Source of the DNA: Odontocerum albicorne
Lineage: Eukaryota; Arthropoda; Insecta; Trichoptera; Odontoceridae
NCBI GenBank assembly: GCA_949825065.1
Contig: OX463859.1
Span: 23,453,847-23,517,846 of the forward strand
DNA: 64,000 nucleotides
Reading direction: 5' to 3'
Shown: positions 23,614 through 35,045 of the stretch, in pieces
Layout of the letters: each line of letters starts with the position of its first letter
Numbering within the stretch: position 1 is the stretch's first letter
The notes under the pieces: generated by a model
What the model saw: only the letters and a program-made list of their open reading frames with translations
Told to the model about the DNA's origin: nothing
Database searches by the model: none
Program-made: the position numbers and the translations under genes

Positions 23614-24438
23614 CGAGGGTCATCCAGAAACTAAGGCTACAAGGGCTCCTGGGGCCGGGGGAAATGTTTTGTTTCAAAGTTGGTGCAATTGGCGTATAGG
23701 GGGGATCCTAACGGTCAGTTTGTTTGTTCCCGCGTATTTGTCGGCCATTTAGTTAAGTCACAGTAAATTCTTCCGATGGAGAGGTCGTCGTGCGCTACCG
23801 CCAACTCTCGTCCGTGCGAGACCCGCGCGGTCATCAGTTTTTTGACTTTGCAGAACAATACCGCCGCGAATATCCATCGGAAGCTCGTGAAAGTTTATGG
23901 TAGTTATGTGATGAGTCGACAACATGTCACAAAGGGGGTTAGGTTGTTCAGAGTAGGCCGTACTGATACTCACGACGAGGCAAGGCAGTGATTTCTGACG
24001 AATTTGTGCAAAAAATTGAAGAACAAGTGCGAAATGACCGCCGTGTGACCCTTGACGACCTTCACGAAGAATTTCTTGACATGTGCCCAGAATGCTCACA
24101 CCGGAGCACCGTCAAAATCGCGTGACCGCCGCGCGTAAATTTTTGGATCGGTTCGCACAGGAGGGAGAAGTTTTTCTGGACTCCATCGTGACGGAGAATG
24201 AGACGTGGGTGTGTCACTACATCCCAACAATTTTTCAACGATCAGGAGGTCGAGGATGCTGTGAAGAAGTGGCTGAGGTATATGACACTGGCATACAAAA
24301 GCTGGTGCCCCGACTACAGAAATGTCTCGATCTCGACGGCGATTATGTTGAAAAATAGTTAAATATATTTGTAAAGTATCCTGTGAATTTCAATTAATTA
24401 CATGCATTTTTCGATCCTTACTTTCTGGATAACCATCG
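23614..24438 (+). mobile_element. mariner element, degenerate, with paralogous empty sites
   Basis: An 825-bp element flanked by TA. Ends are CGAGGGTCATCCAGAAACTA and, inward from the right, CGATGGTTATCCAGAAAGTA. Text such as NNTAANIHRKLVKVYGS (from 23863) and the frame at 24083-24358 (NETWVCHY, DLDGDYVEK) are mariner transposase pieces; the middle is deleted and frames are broken. The same position in units A (12297) and C (34727) is uninterrupted, so insertion followed the duplication. Confidence 0.85.
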
Positions 24439-24464
24439 TATATATGTAAGAAATTGTTTAAAAA

Positions 24465-24700
24465 AAATAACATTTCCAACAATTTGGGTGTGACGGATGA
24501 TGTACACTTATGGGAACATTTCCAACAATTTGGGTGTGACGGATGATGAACACTTATGGGAACATTTCCAACAATTTGGGTGTGAAGGATGATGAACACT
24601 TATGGGAACATTTCCAACAATTTGGGTGTGACGGATAATGAACACTTATGGGAACATTTCCAACAATTTGGGTGTGACTGAGGATGAACACTTATGACAT
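24465..24700. repeat. 46-bp minisatellite, about five copies, unit B
   Basis: Same 46-bp unit and same terminal GACTGAGG variant as at 12325-12552. The identical variant at the end suggests the array was already multi-copy when A and B separated, while C has one copy. Confidence 0.88.
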
Positions 24701-25090
24701 TAAAAGTTCAGATATATCCTAAAGCAATGGAAATTCGATTACATACATACCATCATGTCATTTCCCTTTCGGGATAGACAGAGAGAACACAGCACCAGAT
24801 TTTCATATATCGATAAACATCCTTCCCCTGTTTTACATCCATAGACCTTCTTATACGGTTTCTCTGTTGAGAGTCTGAAGTCAGACATACGAGCTACATA
24901 TCTATGCCAATACTGTTAAGCACCTGACACTAGTATCTCGATGCAATAGTAGTTTACTCTGATCAATACTTAAATGTTTGATACTCTATGATACCATCAG
25001 ATTTTCATATTAAATTAGATATGAAATTGTTTCAAAGAGGTTCTTTAGAAAAAAAGAATATTTATAAAAGTAAGATAAATTCTAACTTAC

Positions 25091-25619
25091 CTCAGAAATG
25101 CACTTGTTACACATACTATATATATGAAGAAAAATATATTCAACATATAAAGAATGATCTTCCACAAGCAAATTAAAAAGAAAACAATGGATACAATATC
25201 ATTTTGGTTAATCAACTATTCAATTGACGATAACATTAAGAGATCATTGAAAAGAAGACTTATGAAAGATACAGAAAACAAAAGGGCTATTTTCGGTGAC
25301 CAAACAGTGTTATAAGTTATTAAAATTTGGCGTTTAATATTTTTAAATTGGTCATGGCTTGATAAATGTAAAATATCAAATGCAAATAAATAATTCAAAA
25401 AATAATTTCAAGATAAAATGATACAAAAAAATATGGTAAAAAAATTATTGTAATTGAAAAATCTGTTATGTGTAAGGTGCATATAATTTCTACAATATGT
25501 CCGATAATTTGGAAAGTCAAAAGGAATAACGACGTAAACAGCACCCCACATTTTATCGATGTCCTTTAAAATTTTCATCAGCAAATGTTCATTCTTAAAA
25601 TTAAATAAAGAATTATAAA
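25091..25619 (-). pseudogene. Gustatory receptor pseudogene psi-Y-B, 5'-truncated
   Basis: It keeps the exon-1 donor (GAG|GTAAGT, 25091/25090) and text such as ITYNTVWSPKIALLFSVSF and LLFNDLLMLSSIES. It lacks about 150 bases between ITYNTVW and QFKNIK, another few tens near 25530, and everything upstream of about 25619, where it joins sequence found far upstream in unit A (15540). It is the most damaged of the three Y copies. Confidence 0.68.
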
Positions 25620-26420
25620 TACTGCATTACAAAGCCAGCATCTGATATTATCATGAATATTCCTTTGAGCAATAATACAGTGTAGGGGTGAATTGACGAA
25701 ATGGCTCAGGATGGGGAAACCTCATTATGTAATTTTTAAAAAACAACCAGATTCCCTTTGTATGTGTCACATAGATGATAAGTTTGTATTACCTCTGAAA
25801 TTATTTGGAAACTTTTTGTATTATTGTATTGTATTATCCATTTATCAATATTATTGTAATGTTTATTGATATATTCTAAAATATTATGAAAAGAACCATT
25901 GCTTGTTACCATATAGATAGATTTTTAATTGCATTACCTGTGTTAGATCTGTATATATTATAATAAAATGCTCTTTATGCGTAGCCTTCGGAATTATCAC
26001 TATAAATTATCGTTTACCCCCTAGATGTTGAAAATGTGTGTTATACGTCGCGCTTGCACGCTGTGAATTTAGCCCATTGCTTACGATAAGTGATGGGCTG
26101 TAAAGAAAAACAAAAAAAAGCATAATAAATTGTTTTATCAAACACTATTTATTCCACTTTATGTAATGGTATAACCCTACCGGTTTCAAGGTTTTCATCT
26201 AATCATCAGGGGAACACAAACAAGATTTCATGTCTTGTTTATGCTCCCCTGATGATGAGGTGAAAACCTTGAAACCGGTAGGGTTATTCCATTACGTAAA
26301 GAGGAATAAACAGTGTTTGATAAAACAAATTACAATGTCTTGATACCTCCATAACTATAAATAATACACAAAAAAAAACATATTATCATCTTCTGGAACG
26401 TCTAATGTATTTTTATTTCT
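25620..26420. other. Spacer of unit B
   Basis: No gene is seen. It aligns with 37340-38060 of unit C; unit A lacks much of it. Contains the foldback element at 26130-26328. Confidence 0.4.
26130..26328. mobile_element. Foldback MITE (family F4)
   Basis: Nearly perfect palindrome: TTGTTTTATCAAACACT ... CCCTACCGGTTTCAAGG ... ATCATCAGGGGA, mirrored back through TCCCCTGATGAT, CCTTGAAACCGGTAGGG and AGTGTTTGATAAAACAA, with a loop near 26225. A second, more diverged copy is at 59056-59246. Confidence 0.85.
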
Positions 26421-26424
26421 ACAA

Positions 26425-26720
26425 ACGTTAATAAATAAATAATTACAGGTTTATTGATAGCAACATAGCATGTACATAATACATTTAGATATATTTCAAG
26501 AACACGTTAAAAAAATAATACCCCCGGCCAAGATACACCCCACCAATATAGGGCGAGCCCAGCCACGGGGACAGCAGATGTTTTTCAGCCCACAACTTCT
26601 ACCTGCCAAGCGAACCGGAATCTCCAAGGATTGAGCGGCAGCCATTCACCTATTCTACAATCTTTGTGCCGGTGCTGTACACTCTTTACGACATGTTGAG
26701 TCTACTTTACCAGGAAATGA
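26425..26720 (-). mobile_element. CR1/Jockey-like LINE 3' fragment, unit B
   Basis: Paralogous to 15725-16055, with the same CCCCACCAATATAGGGCGAG block near 26536 and a deletion around 26608. It was therefore present before the A/B duplication. Confidence 0.62.
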
Positions 26721-27104
26721 AGTTTTACTTTTAACATATATTCGATTAAAAAAAAGATAAAAATTGGCTAGTATAAAAATTTGATAACTGACACTAAAGA
26801 AAAATTGATATTTCATGTATTGGAAGTTTATTTTAATGAAAATGAAATTCGTCTAAATAATAAATATCATATCAGTTGCTACCGACAGTCCTCCAGGGTG
26901 CTATTGTAGGTTTATTAAATTTTTGAAAAGTCTGTGCCAAATGTATTCACTATGCATTGTATGATTAATTTTCAACATTTAATTGTAAAAAACTTTAATA
27001 ATCGTCTGCATCATTGTAATGAAACAATAAAAACTAGTCTTGTAGAAAGGTAGTTTAAATTGTGAAGGATTGTACCGGATTATTAAGTTTTCGTAAGTTG
27101 TAAG

Positions 27105-27293
27105 TTTTTTTGACAGCTCACAAATTTGCCCCAATACAACCTTGTAAGTTCAGTAATTTTAATTATTTTATCAACTTTAATATAAGCCTCAATTCTAATA
27201 AATAGCAAGTTATTTATGTAAATACATTACATAAGGTTGTATTGGGGCAAATTTGTGAGCTGTCACAGGACTCATCCTAGAATTTCCAAACTA
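27105..27293. mobile_element. MITE F1, unit C, uninterrupted copy
   Basis: Ends TGACAGCTCACAAATTTGCC and GGCAAATTTGTGAGCTGTCA surround about 150 AT-rich bases. This is the counterpart of 16895-17098 in unit B. Confidence 0.75.
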
Positions 27294-27294
27294 T

Positions 27295-27475
27295 AAAGAA
27301 CCGAGGACAGTTTTCTAGTTACTGCAATCCCATTCTCTCCATAATCTTTCCTATTACACTCTAACCCAATTTGGGAAGGCATGATCTTAAAGAGGCTAAG
27401 GATGTGAGTCGAGATAAGAAAGTTTGGCACTCTATCCTGTCTACCTATGTCAGCAGAGAAATGGCATGAGATATA
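27295..27475 (+). mobile_element. RTE-like LINE 3' tail, unit C
   Basis: Counterpart of 6255-6425 and 17100-17280; reads toward a KVWHSILSTYV end. It marks the low-coordinate side of the X-C gene. Confidence 0.5.
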
Positions 27476-27827
27476 CATGTGTATTTTGAGTATTTTGAGC
27501 TCATCAGAGAAAATTAATGGATATGTCCAATTACATTTTTACTAAAAATGTTGTATACAACGAAATATTCTGCATTTACGTACTTTTATTCCAGATTTTT
27601 AACCATGTACATTAAATAATAGACAAGAATTAAGTTTATATTTTCACTTTTTTGTCTTTGGATAATCTTTCCTGTTAGTTTCCAATAAAAGTGAAATCTT
27701 AAGAACACAATTTTTTAAAATAAATGTATGAAAATAAAATAACAATGAACCATATTGTTCAAAATTGTACATATGTTGTTTATTTATTTATTTAAGTTTA
27801 TACAGAGATTATTTTCTTAATTGAATA

Positions 27828-30800
27828 TTATGGTGTTAAATAAAACTGTATTAATATAATTAAATAAGTGGTCGCCGCACCAGTCATCTGAAAAAAAAAA
27901 GAATCTTTTTTCAAACTTATTTATTTGTATGGTAATAATACTTGGCATATCTGATTAGAGAAAGATAATACATTCTGCTATTAAGTAGTATTTTCTCAAA
28001 TGATGCAAGAGTTACAAGAGATGTTGAATGACGTTCAGTGATAGGAAACAAAGTCAACGGGGAACTTAAACATATATACTCAAACACGACAGTATCAAAA
28101 TCAAATAAGATGACTAGTGCAGCGATCACAACAGTATTCTATGTCCAACTTTGATGTATGGAAGTGAAACGTCGACATGGAAAAGACTGAAAGGAGCCGA
28201 GTTAATGCTGCAGAAACGTGTGCACCAATACATGGTATGGCAGAATAAAGAACAAAGTGATCAGGGATGAATGTGAACTTAATGCTGATGAATGACGTAA
28301 GACCAAGAAGGGAACTCTGAGATGGTTTGGACATCTGTACCTTTAACCACTTGACAGTTTTGCTTGAATGTGACTTGACGAGCCCATGCCTTGTTAGGGC
28401 AAATCTTATTTCGACTTGGGAGTGTTTCTCCCAAGCGTCGTTTGCACAAACAACGCTTAGGAGAAAGACTCCCAAGTCGAAACAAGATTTGCCCGAACGA
28501 GGCTCGGGCTCGTCAGCATAAAAAAAAACTTCATGCTAGTATCACGCTCGGGCAAAACTGTCAAGTGGTTAAGTGTGCTCTTCTGGATCTTACTTAAAAT
28601 ACAGCCTATTATCACTCTATATTGTGTCATACATTGTTACTCCAAGTTTTCTTCTTGTGTATGTTTCTATAGTTTTTCGAGCCCGTTCAGAATGTTTTCA
28701 CATCCATACATCAAAGCTGGTACTAGAATACTGTAGTGGGCTATCATATTAGTAATTTTTAAAACTGTTCAGTTTGAGTACAGTACCTGGCGGAAAGTAA
28801 TACACATAGTTTGTAGAGCATCATCTCTGTCGCACGATGAGCTAACAGTTCGATCCGGTAACGACTGACAAATCACGACGGAATACATGTATGAATGACA
28901 TAGACGACGCTCTATAAACGATGTGTATTACTGACCGCCGGGTACTGTATATATAGTATGTTTTATTGCCCCATAAATTTGGTTACCTATCACTACAAAT
29001 CATTTGGTTCTTAAAGTATGATAATAATAATAATAAATAAATGTAAGTTTATGGATAGCAGCATAGTATTTACATACATTCCAAAATTGCACTTATATCT
29101 CATGATAAATATCAGAAAATACTTTTAAAACAGAAGCTATGACAAAGTCTGGGTTCATCTCATAACTTCCCCCTGGCCGAGATACACCCCACCAATATAG
29201 GGTGAGCCTGGCCGCGAAGACTTTAGATGTTTTTCAGCTCACAGTCACATCCGATAACTATAGTTAGAAAATTCTAAGATGAGTCCTGTGACAGCTCACA
29301 AATTTGCCCCAATACAATCTTGTAACGATGTTCAGTAACTTTAATTATTTTATAAACTTTAATATTAGGTCCTTACATATGAAATTGGCGTTTTGTTTGG
29401 GAGGAACATAAAGTTGATTTTTTTTTAATATAATATATTTATTTAATCAAAGTATGTACCATTGCTATCTATGCACTTTTGCCATCTCATAGGTAGTTCA
29501 TCGATCCCTTTACTAAAAAAACCATTCGGACGGGAATCAATAAAATCTTTGAAGTCGGTTTGGACTGCCCCATCGGAGTTGAATTTTTTCCCTTGCAAGA
29601 AGTTATCCAAATTTCGAAAAAAATAGTAATCTGTTGGGGCAAGGTCCGGAGAGTATGGTGGATGTCTTAGACATTCCAATTTAAGCTCTTCTAATTTGGT
29701 AGCCGTCTGTTGTGCAGTGTGTGGTCTAGCGTTATCATGAAGCAGCAGTGGCCTAGAGCGATTAACCAGCCTCGGTTGTTTAGCAGCTAGCTTTTCCATC
29801 ATGGTTTGCAGTTGCTGACAATAGACATCTGCCGTAATCGTCTGGCCAGATTTAAGAAAGCTGTAGTGAACGACACCAGCACTAGTCCACCAAACGCTCA
29901 CAAGTAACATTTTTGGAGTCAATTTTCGCTTGGGGCATGGTTTGGCTGGTTCGGCAGGGTTCAGCCATTGCGATGAGCGCTTCCGATTATCATACAGGAT
30001 CCACTTTTCATCACAGGTAATGATTCGATTCAAAATCCCTTCATTATTGTGCCGGTTGAGTAATGCAACGCAGCAGTCAATGCGCGTTTGTTGATTTGCT
30101 TCACTCAATTCGTGAGGTACCCACCTTTCAAGCTTTTTCACCTTCCCAATTTGCTTCAAGTGGATTAAAACAGTTTTATCACTAACACCGCAGCCTGCAG
30201 CTAACTCGGACGTGGTTTGCGATGGATCCGCTTCCACAATAGCCTTCAATTCTTCATTATCAACTTTGGTCTCCGGCCGTCCACCGGGCTTGTTCTGCAG
30301 GTCGAAATTTCCAGAACGAAAACGTTGGAACCAAAAACGCACTGTGTTTTCTTTTGCGGCACCGTCGCCATACACATCATTAATCCTTCGAGCCGTTTCT
30401 GCAGCACTGGTGCCACGGTGGAACTCGTACTCGTAAATAAAGCGATATTTCAAGTTTTCCATTTTGTAAACTGAGTGACGCAAAGAAAAAAAACAATTGA
30501 GGAAAAAACAAATGAATTATAATTTTCGAAACACAAATACTTGAGTAAATAGCTGTATAAATTTCAATTTGGAATTCCTAACCAAAGAGAAGATATTTGA
30601 GATCAAAGTTGCCAGTACGGCAAAACGCCAATTTCATATGTAAGGACCTAATATAAGCCTCAATTCTAATAAATAGCAAGTTATTTAGGTAAATACGAGT
30701 ACATTACATAAGGTTGTATTGGGGCAAATTTGTGAGCTGTCACAGGACTCATCCTAGAATTTCCAATTTATAGTGATATACTGGGTACTGGGAAATTGCC

Positions 30801-33800
30801 TGGTACCCGGCATGCGTCCGGCACCCGGCAATATTTTCAGTACCCGCAAAGACCCGAGGAAATAAAATGCAATATAATTTTTTTCATTTAATGATTAAAT
30901 CTCAATAAGATTATAATGCAGAAATAATAATTTCTCTCTGTTTCGCGGAAGTAGTTTATTCCTTCAATCTTCATAGATAATACCCGCCTCACTGAACATT
31001 CTTTCGCTGGGTATACTGCTAGGATGTGGTGATAAGTACTGCCTAGCCAATTTTCATAGTTTTGGATAAATATCTGCATTTTTTAAGCAACCTCCCGTGG
31101 AACTGGGTATCAGGTCGAGTAAGTTTTTTTGTTATCCTGATACTCAATACCCGGCTCGTTTAGTGCCTGATACACCACTACCGATAACTTTAGTGTGCAT
31201 TAACCTAACTGTGAATACTTTAAATCTATTTAGATTCCACTTACCGTGAATAACAAAGTATTATCAATCTTAAATAGACCCATGGCAGTGAATTCTGGAT
31301 AGCGCTGCAACATGTGAGTAGAAAATTGATACAGCTGGAAAAGATAATATATCAATTAAAAAAATTCCAGTCACAACTTACAAATTTGTAAATCAATAAA
31401 GATCTCCTAAGAAGATAATTCAAAAGAAAAATGAAGAAGTTTTTTATACGCAATTTGAAGGGTCTACGAAAAAATGAATTGTATTATACTGTATTACACT
31501 TTTGTTGTATACCATACAATGCAAAGTTATTTTTTTTTCTAAGTTAAATCTTAGTGTGGATTGTAAGAAAAAAAATATCTTTTTGTGCAATCAATGGTCA
31601 AAAAATTGAAAGTTTTCATCCTATAAAATGTGAAAGGAAAATTTGTATGTTATCCCTGTACAGCAATGATGTCCATAATGATAATGATATTTATAGTAAA
31701 TAATGAGTATATACATAGTAAGGTAAAAAAGTTTCTGGCCCAAGGGTATTTAAAAGGTGATAGAATGAAAGAAAACATATATATTTTTCAATACAGTCAC
31801 TGTGCAGTTCAACACATTTTATTAGAGCGATGAATAAATTTTTCAATGCTACTCTAAAAAGAGTGTTTGCACTGGTCTACCTTGACAAAGGTAACCTTCA
31901 GTAAATTCTCTATCTAAGTGAATCTGTTCCTTTCACTGTGGAATATGATGGAGAGGATTCTCCACACACAACATCTAAACATCAATTAATTTATGCTAGG
32001 TTTTTCTTTTCTCTTGATAACCGCACGATATTCAATATTTAACATTTTAGACAACCACGTTTTCTCTTGTTAACATACTACTAAGGGAAGAAATATTAGA
32101 TTTAAACTGTTACATCACCTGACCAATAAGTAGAAGTGGCTGTCGTATTTACCCACACCCGTTCTAACTTGTTCGTGCCGAAAACTTGAAGTTGCTAACA
32201 TTTTTTGGTAAATTAAGATTTATTTCATAAGTATTATATTATATTTGATAAATACCTTTTTTAAAACAGCCTTATCAGTTTCATTAATCATCATTTTATT
32301 TACAAAAGTGGTTGTTTTAGTCACCTGAAAGAAGAAAACTCAATTATTGTTTTATTTAATGGTAAAGCTTACCTAAAAACTTACAATAAATTAACATACA
32401 ATAAATTTTAAAAATCTTATTTTGCATTTGCCAAAAACTTTGTGGACAATGGAAAATCGGGAGGACTGGGAAAGAATGTGAGCAGCACATAGTCATTTCA
32501 GTGAGAGTTACGTTCCTTGAAATAAAGATCATATTCTAGAATCTAGATAAATAAATTTAAATTAACATCGCACCTTTTATTAATGTTGTTAATTAAAGAA
32601 AATAAAGACAGGGTAAATGAGAAGTGCTTGAATTAAAATGAGGCCTATTCTTTCAAGCCAAAACCTGAGTTTGGAATTGATAGTGAAGATTCGATACATC
32701 TTCCCAACTCTCATTTATGGAAAAGAGCCGTGAACACTGGACCAGGAAATATCACATAGAGTCGAGGTTTTTGAAATGATCTACATATGTGTTCACAATA
32801 TTCCTTCAAAATTTCTTGCTAGAAATGTATTATATAAGTGCTTACTCTTATGTGCTCTTTAAATTTTGAAACTGTGAGTTATTCCATCATTTGCCATGAT
32901 AGTGGCCTACATTCGATAGGAATTGGGATCATGAAAAAATAATTAATTGACATCAAGCTCAATTACTTTAACAAAATAGAATATTACTTTTAATAAAGTA
33001 AATTGGATATTAAACTCAGATACTTACATGATTTAAACAATATTGAACAAGTAAAACAGTTATTGCCATATTGGCAAAATGAGTTGCACCTTGACAAAAG
33101 AATATAGCAAATACTGTTAAAATCTGTTCCAATGTTGTTTTATCCTCTTCAGTAATTCTAAGAGCTATTATAGCATAAAAGAAATTAAAGACCATGAATA
33201 TGAAAGAAGTGCCAAAGATGAGACACATATTGATGGACATTATTTCATTCATTAAGTCAGAAAAATCACACATCTTGTCGTAAAGATCCCAATAGACTGA
33301 AAGCCTTTGAACTAAAAAATCATTTCTTGTCTGTGATCCCAATTTTTTTAGTACTTTTTTCTGTCTTACAATAGTTTCTGTTGGTAAAAGGAAAATCTTT
33401 TTTGCATCTTTCTCCGTACATAATTTATAAGTCAACATCAATTTAAGATCAGAAGATATAATGTTCATATTTATCCTCACTTGGGTGATTATTGATACAT
33501 AATTTGTCAGAATAACCATTATAGAATATGTTGGGCCATGAATAAATATCATTAAAACAAAATAAGATTCCATCTTGGAATAAATAATGATATAGTTGAT
33601 CAAAATTATGATAATAAAGGACAAATTTTGTCTACAAATAGTAAAGATTAAAAGCTTTTTGATTCTACTGTAGTCTTTGTATATCTGAATAGTTTTAAGT
33701 ATTTTGTCTGAATCGTCTAATATTTGTAATAATCCTGCATACTTGCTCATTTTTATGAACATTGAAATATAAATCATGTTAACGAATATGAATCCTGAAT

Positions 33801-34080
33801 ACATCTTTAATTTGTCTCCATATTTCAGGAGAGAATTATCCCCAATTATATTTACAACAGTTTCATCATTGATGATTATTTTTAAAAATGCATATATGAA
33901 CATACAAAAACCGGCAAATGAGTACATTGCGAAGATTTTCAGGAACTTTGTTTTATATTTGTGTTCTGTATTGATAATAAAGTCAAATGGAAAACCGATT
34001 AATTTTAAAGTGTATATTATGCAAGCAAGTGCTTCATTCATGTCTTTAGCATGAAAAAGTTTTTTTAAGAACCAGGGCAT
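27828..34080 (-). CDS. Gustatory receptor X-C, complete four-exon gene
   Basis: Third tandem copy, 423 residues. Exons: 34080-33028 (351 codons, MPWFLKKLFH to YCLNH, donor GTAAGT), 32324-32256 (23 codons, VTKTTTFV then NKMMINETDKAVLKK, strong donor GTATTT), 31334-31245 (30 codons, FTAMGLFKIDNTLLFT), 27887-27828 (MTGAATTYLIILIQFYLTP, stop). All phase 0. The open frame extends 15 codons upstream of MPWF, but A and B start at the equivalent Met, so that start is preferred. One codon is inserted in the acidic loop (EEDKTTLE versus EEDETLE). Intron 3 is about 3.4 kb and contains a hAT relic, MITEs F2, F3 and F1, and an intact-looking mariner in the same transcriptional orientation. No disabling lesion was seen. 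Confidence 0.88.
28343..28572. mobile_element. Foldback MITE F2, unit C
   Basis: Ends TTAACCACTTGACAGTTTTG and CAAAACTGTCAAGTGGTTAA are perfect inverted repeats; arms meet near 28447. Minus- and plus-strand open frames across it mirror each other because of the palindrome and are not genes. Confidence 0.82.
28779..28949. mobile_element. Foldback MITE F3, complete copy
   Basis: A 171-bp element with ends TACAGTACCTGGCGG and CCGCCGGGTACTGTA, followed inward by AGTAATACACAT and ATGTGTATTACT. The truncated relative in unit A is 8242-8398. Confidence 0.8.
29035..29256 (-). mobile_element. CR1/Jockey-like LINE 3' fragment in intron 3 of X-C
   Basis: AATAAATAAATG tail near 29030-29042 and block CCCCACCAATATAGGGTGAG near 29187. 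It is followed directly by MITE F1 (29258). No counterpart lies in intron 3 of A or B. Confidence 0.6.
29365..30651 (-). mobile_element. Complete mariner element with perfect ends
   Basis: A 1287-bp element with 31-bp terminal inverted repeats that match base for base (outer part TTAGGTCCTTACATATGAAA), flanked by duplicated TA. Perfect ends plus an open transposase frame indicate recent transposition. It is unrelated in its ends to the other mariners of the window. Confidence 0.95.
29443..30483 (-). CDS. mariner transposase, intact DD34D
   Basis: A 346-codon open frame for a mariner transposase, which cuts and pastes its own element at TA sites. Residues about 14-60 (YEYEFHRGTSAAETARRIND ... 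WFQRFRSG) and 85-115 are the two helix-turn-helix DNA-binding parts; GRP is at 68-70. WVPHEL (121-126) is the linker motif. The catalytic triad is D158 (TCDEKW), D250 (HDNARPH) and D285 (YSPDLAPTD), with exactly 34 residues between the last two. The start may be the second Met (MENLKYRF, 30462), which is usual for the family. No stop or frameshift is present. It probably belongs near the mellifera-type mariners, which is an inference from the start and linker. Confidence 0.94.
   Translation of the reverse strand: MRHSVYKMENLKYRFIYEYEFHRGTSAAETARRINDVYGDGAAKENTVRFWFQRFRSGNFDLQNKPGGRPETKVDNEELKAIVEADPSQTTSELAAGCGVSDKTVLIHLKQIGKVKKLERWVPHELSEANQQTRIDCCVALLNRHNNEGILNRIITCDEKWILYDNRKRSSQWLNPAEPAKPCPKRKLTPKMLLVSVWWTSAGVVHYSFLKSGQTITADVYCQQLQTMMEKLAAKQPRLVNRSRPLLLHDNARPHTAQQTATKLEELKLECLRHPPYSPDLAPTDYYFFRNLDNFLQGKKFNSDGAVQTDFKDFIDSRPNGFFSKGIDELPMRWQKCIDSNGTYFD
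30895..31080 (-). pseudogene. hAT transposase carboxy-terminal relic in intron 3 of X-C
   Basis: Third copy of the relic at 8400 and 19770, with the same SERMFSEAGIIYEE/RNKLLP text in broken frames. Present in all three units, it predates the duplications. Confidence 0.62.
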
Positions 34081-34754
34081 TGTAGAATTAGATGTAGAAT
34101 TAGAGAAAATAAAAACTAAGTACAATTTAAGATAAGATTAAATACAGTTTGCATTAAAAAGCATATTTAAAAAGAAATCTACAACTGCTTATGATGAAAA
34201 TTTCAATTTCTATATATAATATGATGATATTTGACTCTATTTTTTGTCATGAGTTTCATCGGCGATGTTTCTTTTTTTGCTATTTATTTTTTTTAAATCT
34301 TTATTTTTTTTAATAATTAAATGTATAATTTTAAACAAAAAACCGTTTCCAATCTAAAAAAAACTGTATAAGAAATCATGCAAGTTTATTTTGTACTATC
34401 TGGAATTTAAAGAAGTAAAACAAACATGTCTGTATTATTTCCACACTTAAAATGGCTTTAAAAAATCATTGGATAGTCAATTATATTCAAAATTAATATT
34501 CTTAATTTGAAATATTGACTTCATTTTGAAGCCTTGATAATTAATTCATTGAGTCTACTAAAATTCAATCAACGTAATGAAAACACTAAATTCAAATTGA
34601 TGTTTCCTAATTGAGGGCTAGGGGTATATCGTGTAAGCCCAAATATAACACGAAAGCATTATTTTCAAGGACTGGTAAAAAATATTTCATGTGGTGCAAA
34701 CGATCAATGAACTGAAATTGTCTAAATATATCTGTAAGAAATTGCTTAAAAAAA

Positions 34755-34820
34755 TTTACATTTCCAATTATTTTGGGTGTGACGGAGGATGAACACTAAT
34801 GGGAACCATGAAATTAAAAG
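34755..34820. repeat. Single unit of the 46-bp minisatellite, unit C
   Basis: One diverged copy (CCAATTATTTTGGGTGTGACG) stands where units A and B have about five. It shows the unexpanded state or a collapse. Confidence 0.7.
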
Positions 34821-35045
34821 TTCAGATACATACTAAAGCAAGGGAAATTCGATTGCATACATATCATCAGGTCATTTTCTTTTCGGGATAGACAGAGAGA
34901 ACAGAGCGCCAGATTTTCCTATATCGATATACATCCTTCCCCTGTTTTACATCCATAGACCTTCTCATACGATTTCTCTGTTGAGAGTCTGAAGTCAGAC
35001 ATACGAGCTAAATATGTAGGCTAATACTGTTAAGTACCTTACACA

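Larger units (their letters stand above)
29258..30773. mobile_element. MITE F1 interrupted by an intact-looking mariner
   Basis: Outer ends CTATAGTTAGAAAATTCTAA and, on the right, TTTCCAATTTATAG. The MITE is split at a TA (29363-29364, repeated at 30652-30653) by the mariner at 29365-30651. The site without insertion is seen in the copies at 27105 and 46928. Confidence 0.82.

Noticed and set aside
34081..34125. Amino-terminal extension of X-C by 15 codons
   Set aside because: Not present in A or B, which start at the equivalent MPxFLKKLF methionine; likely untranslated leader.
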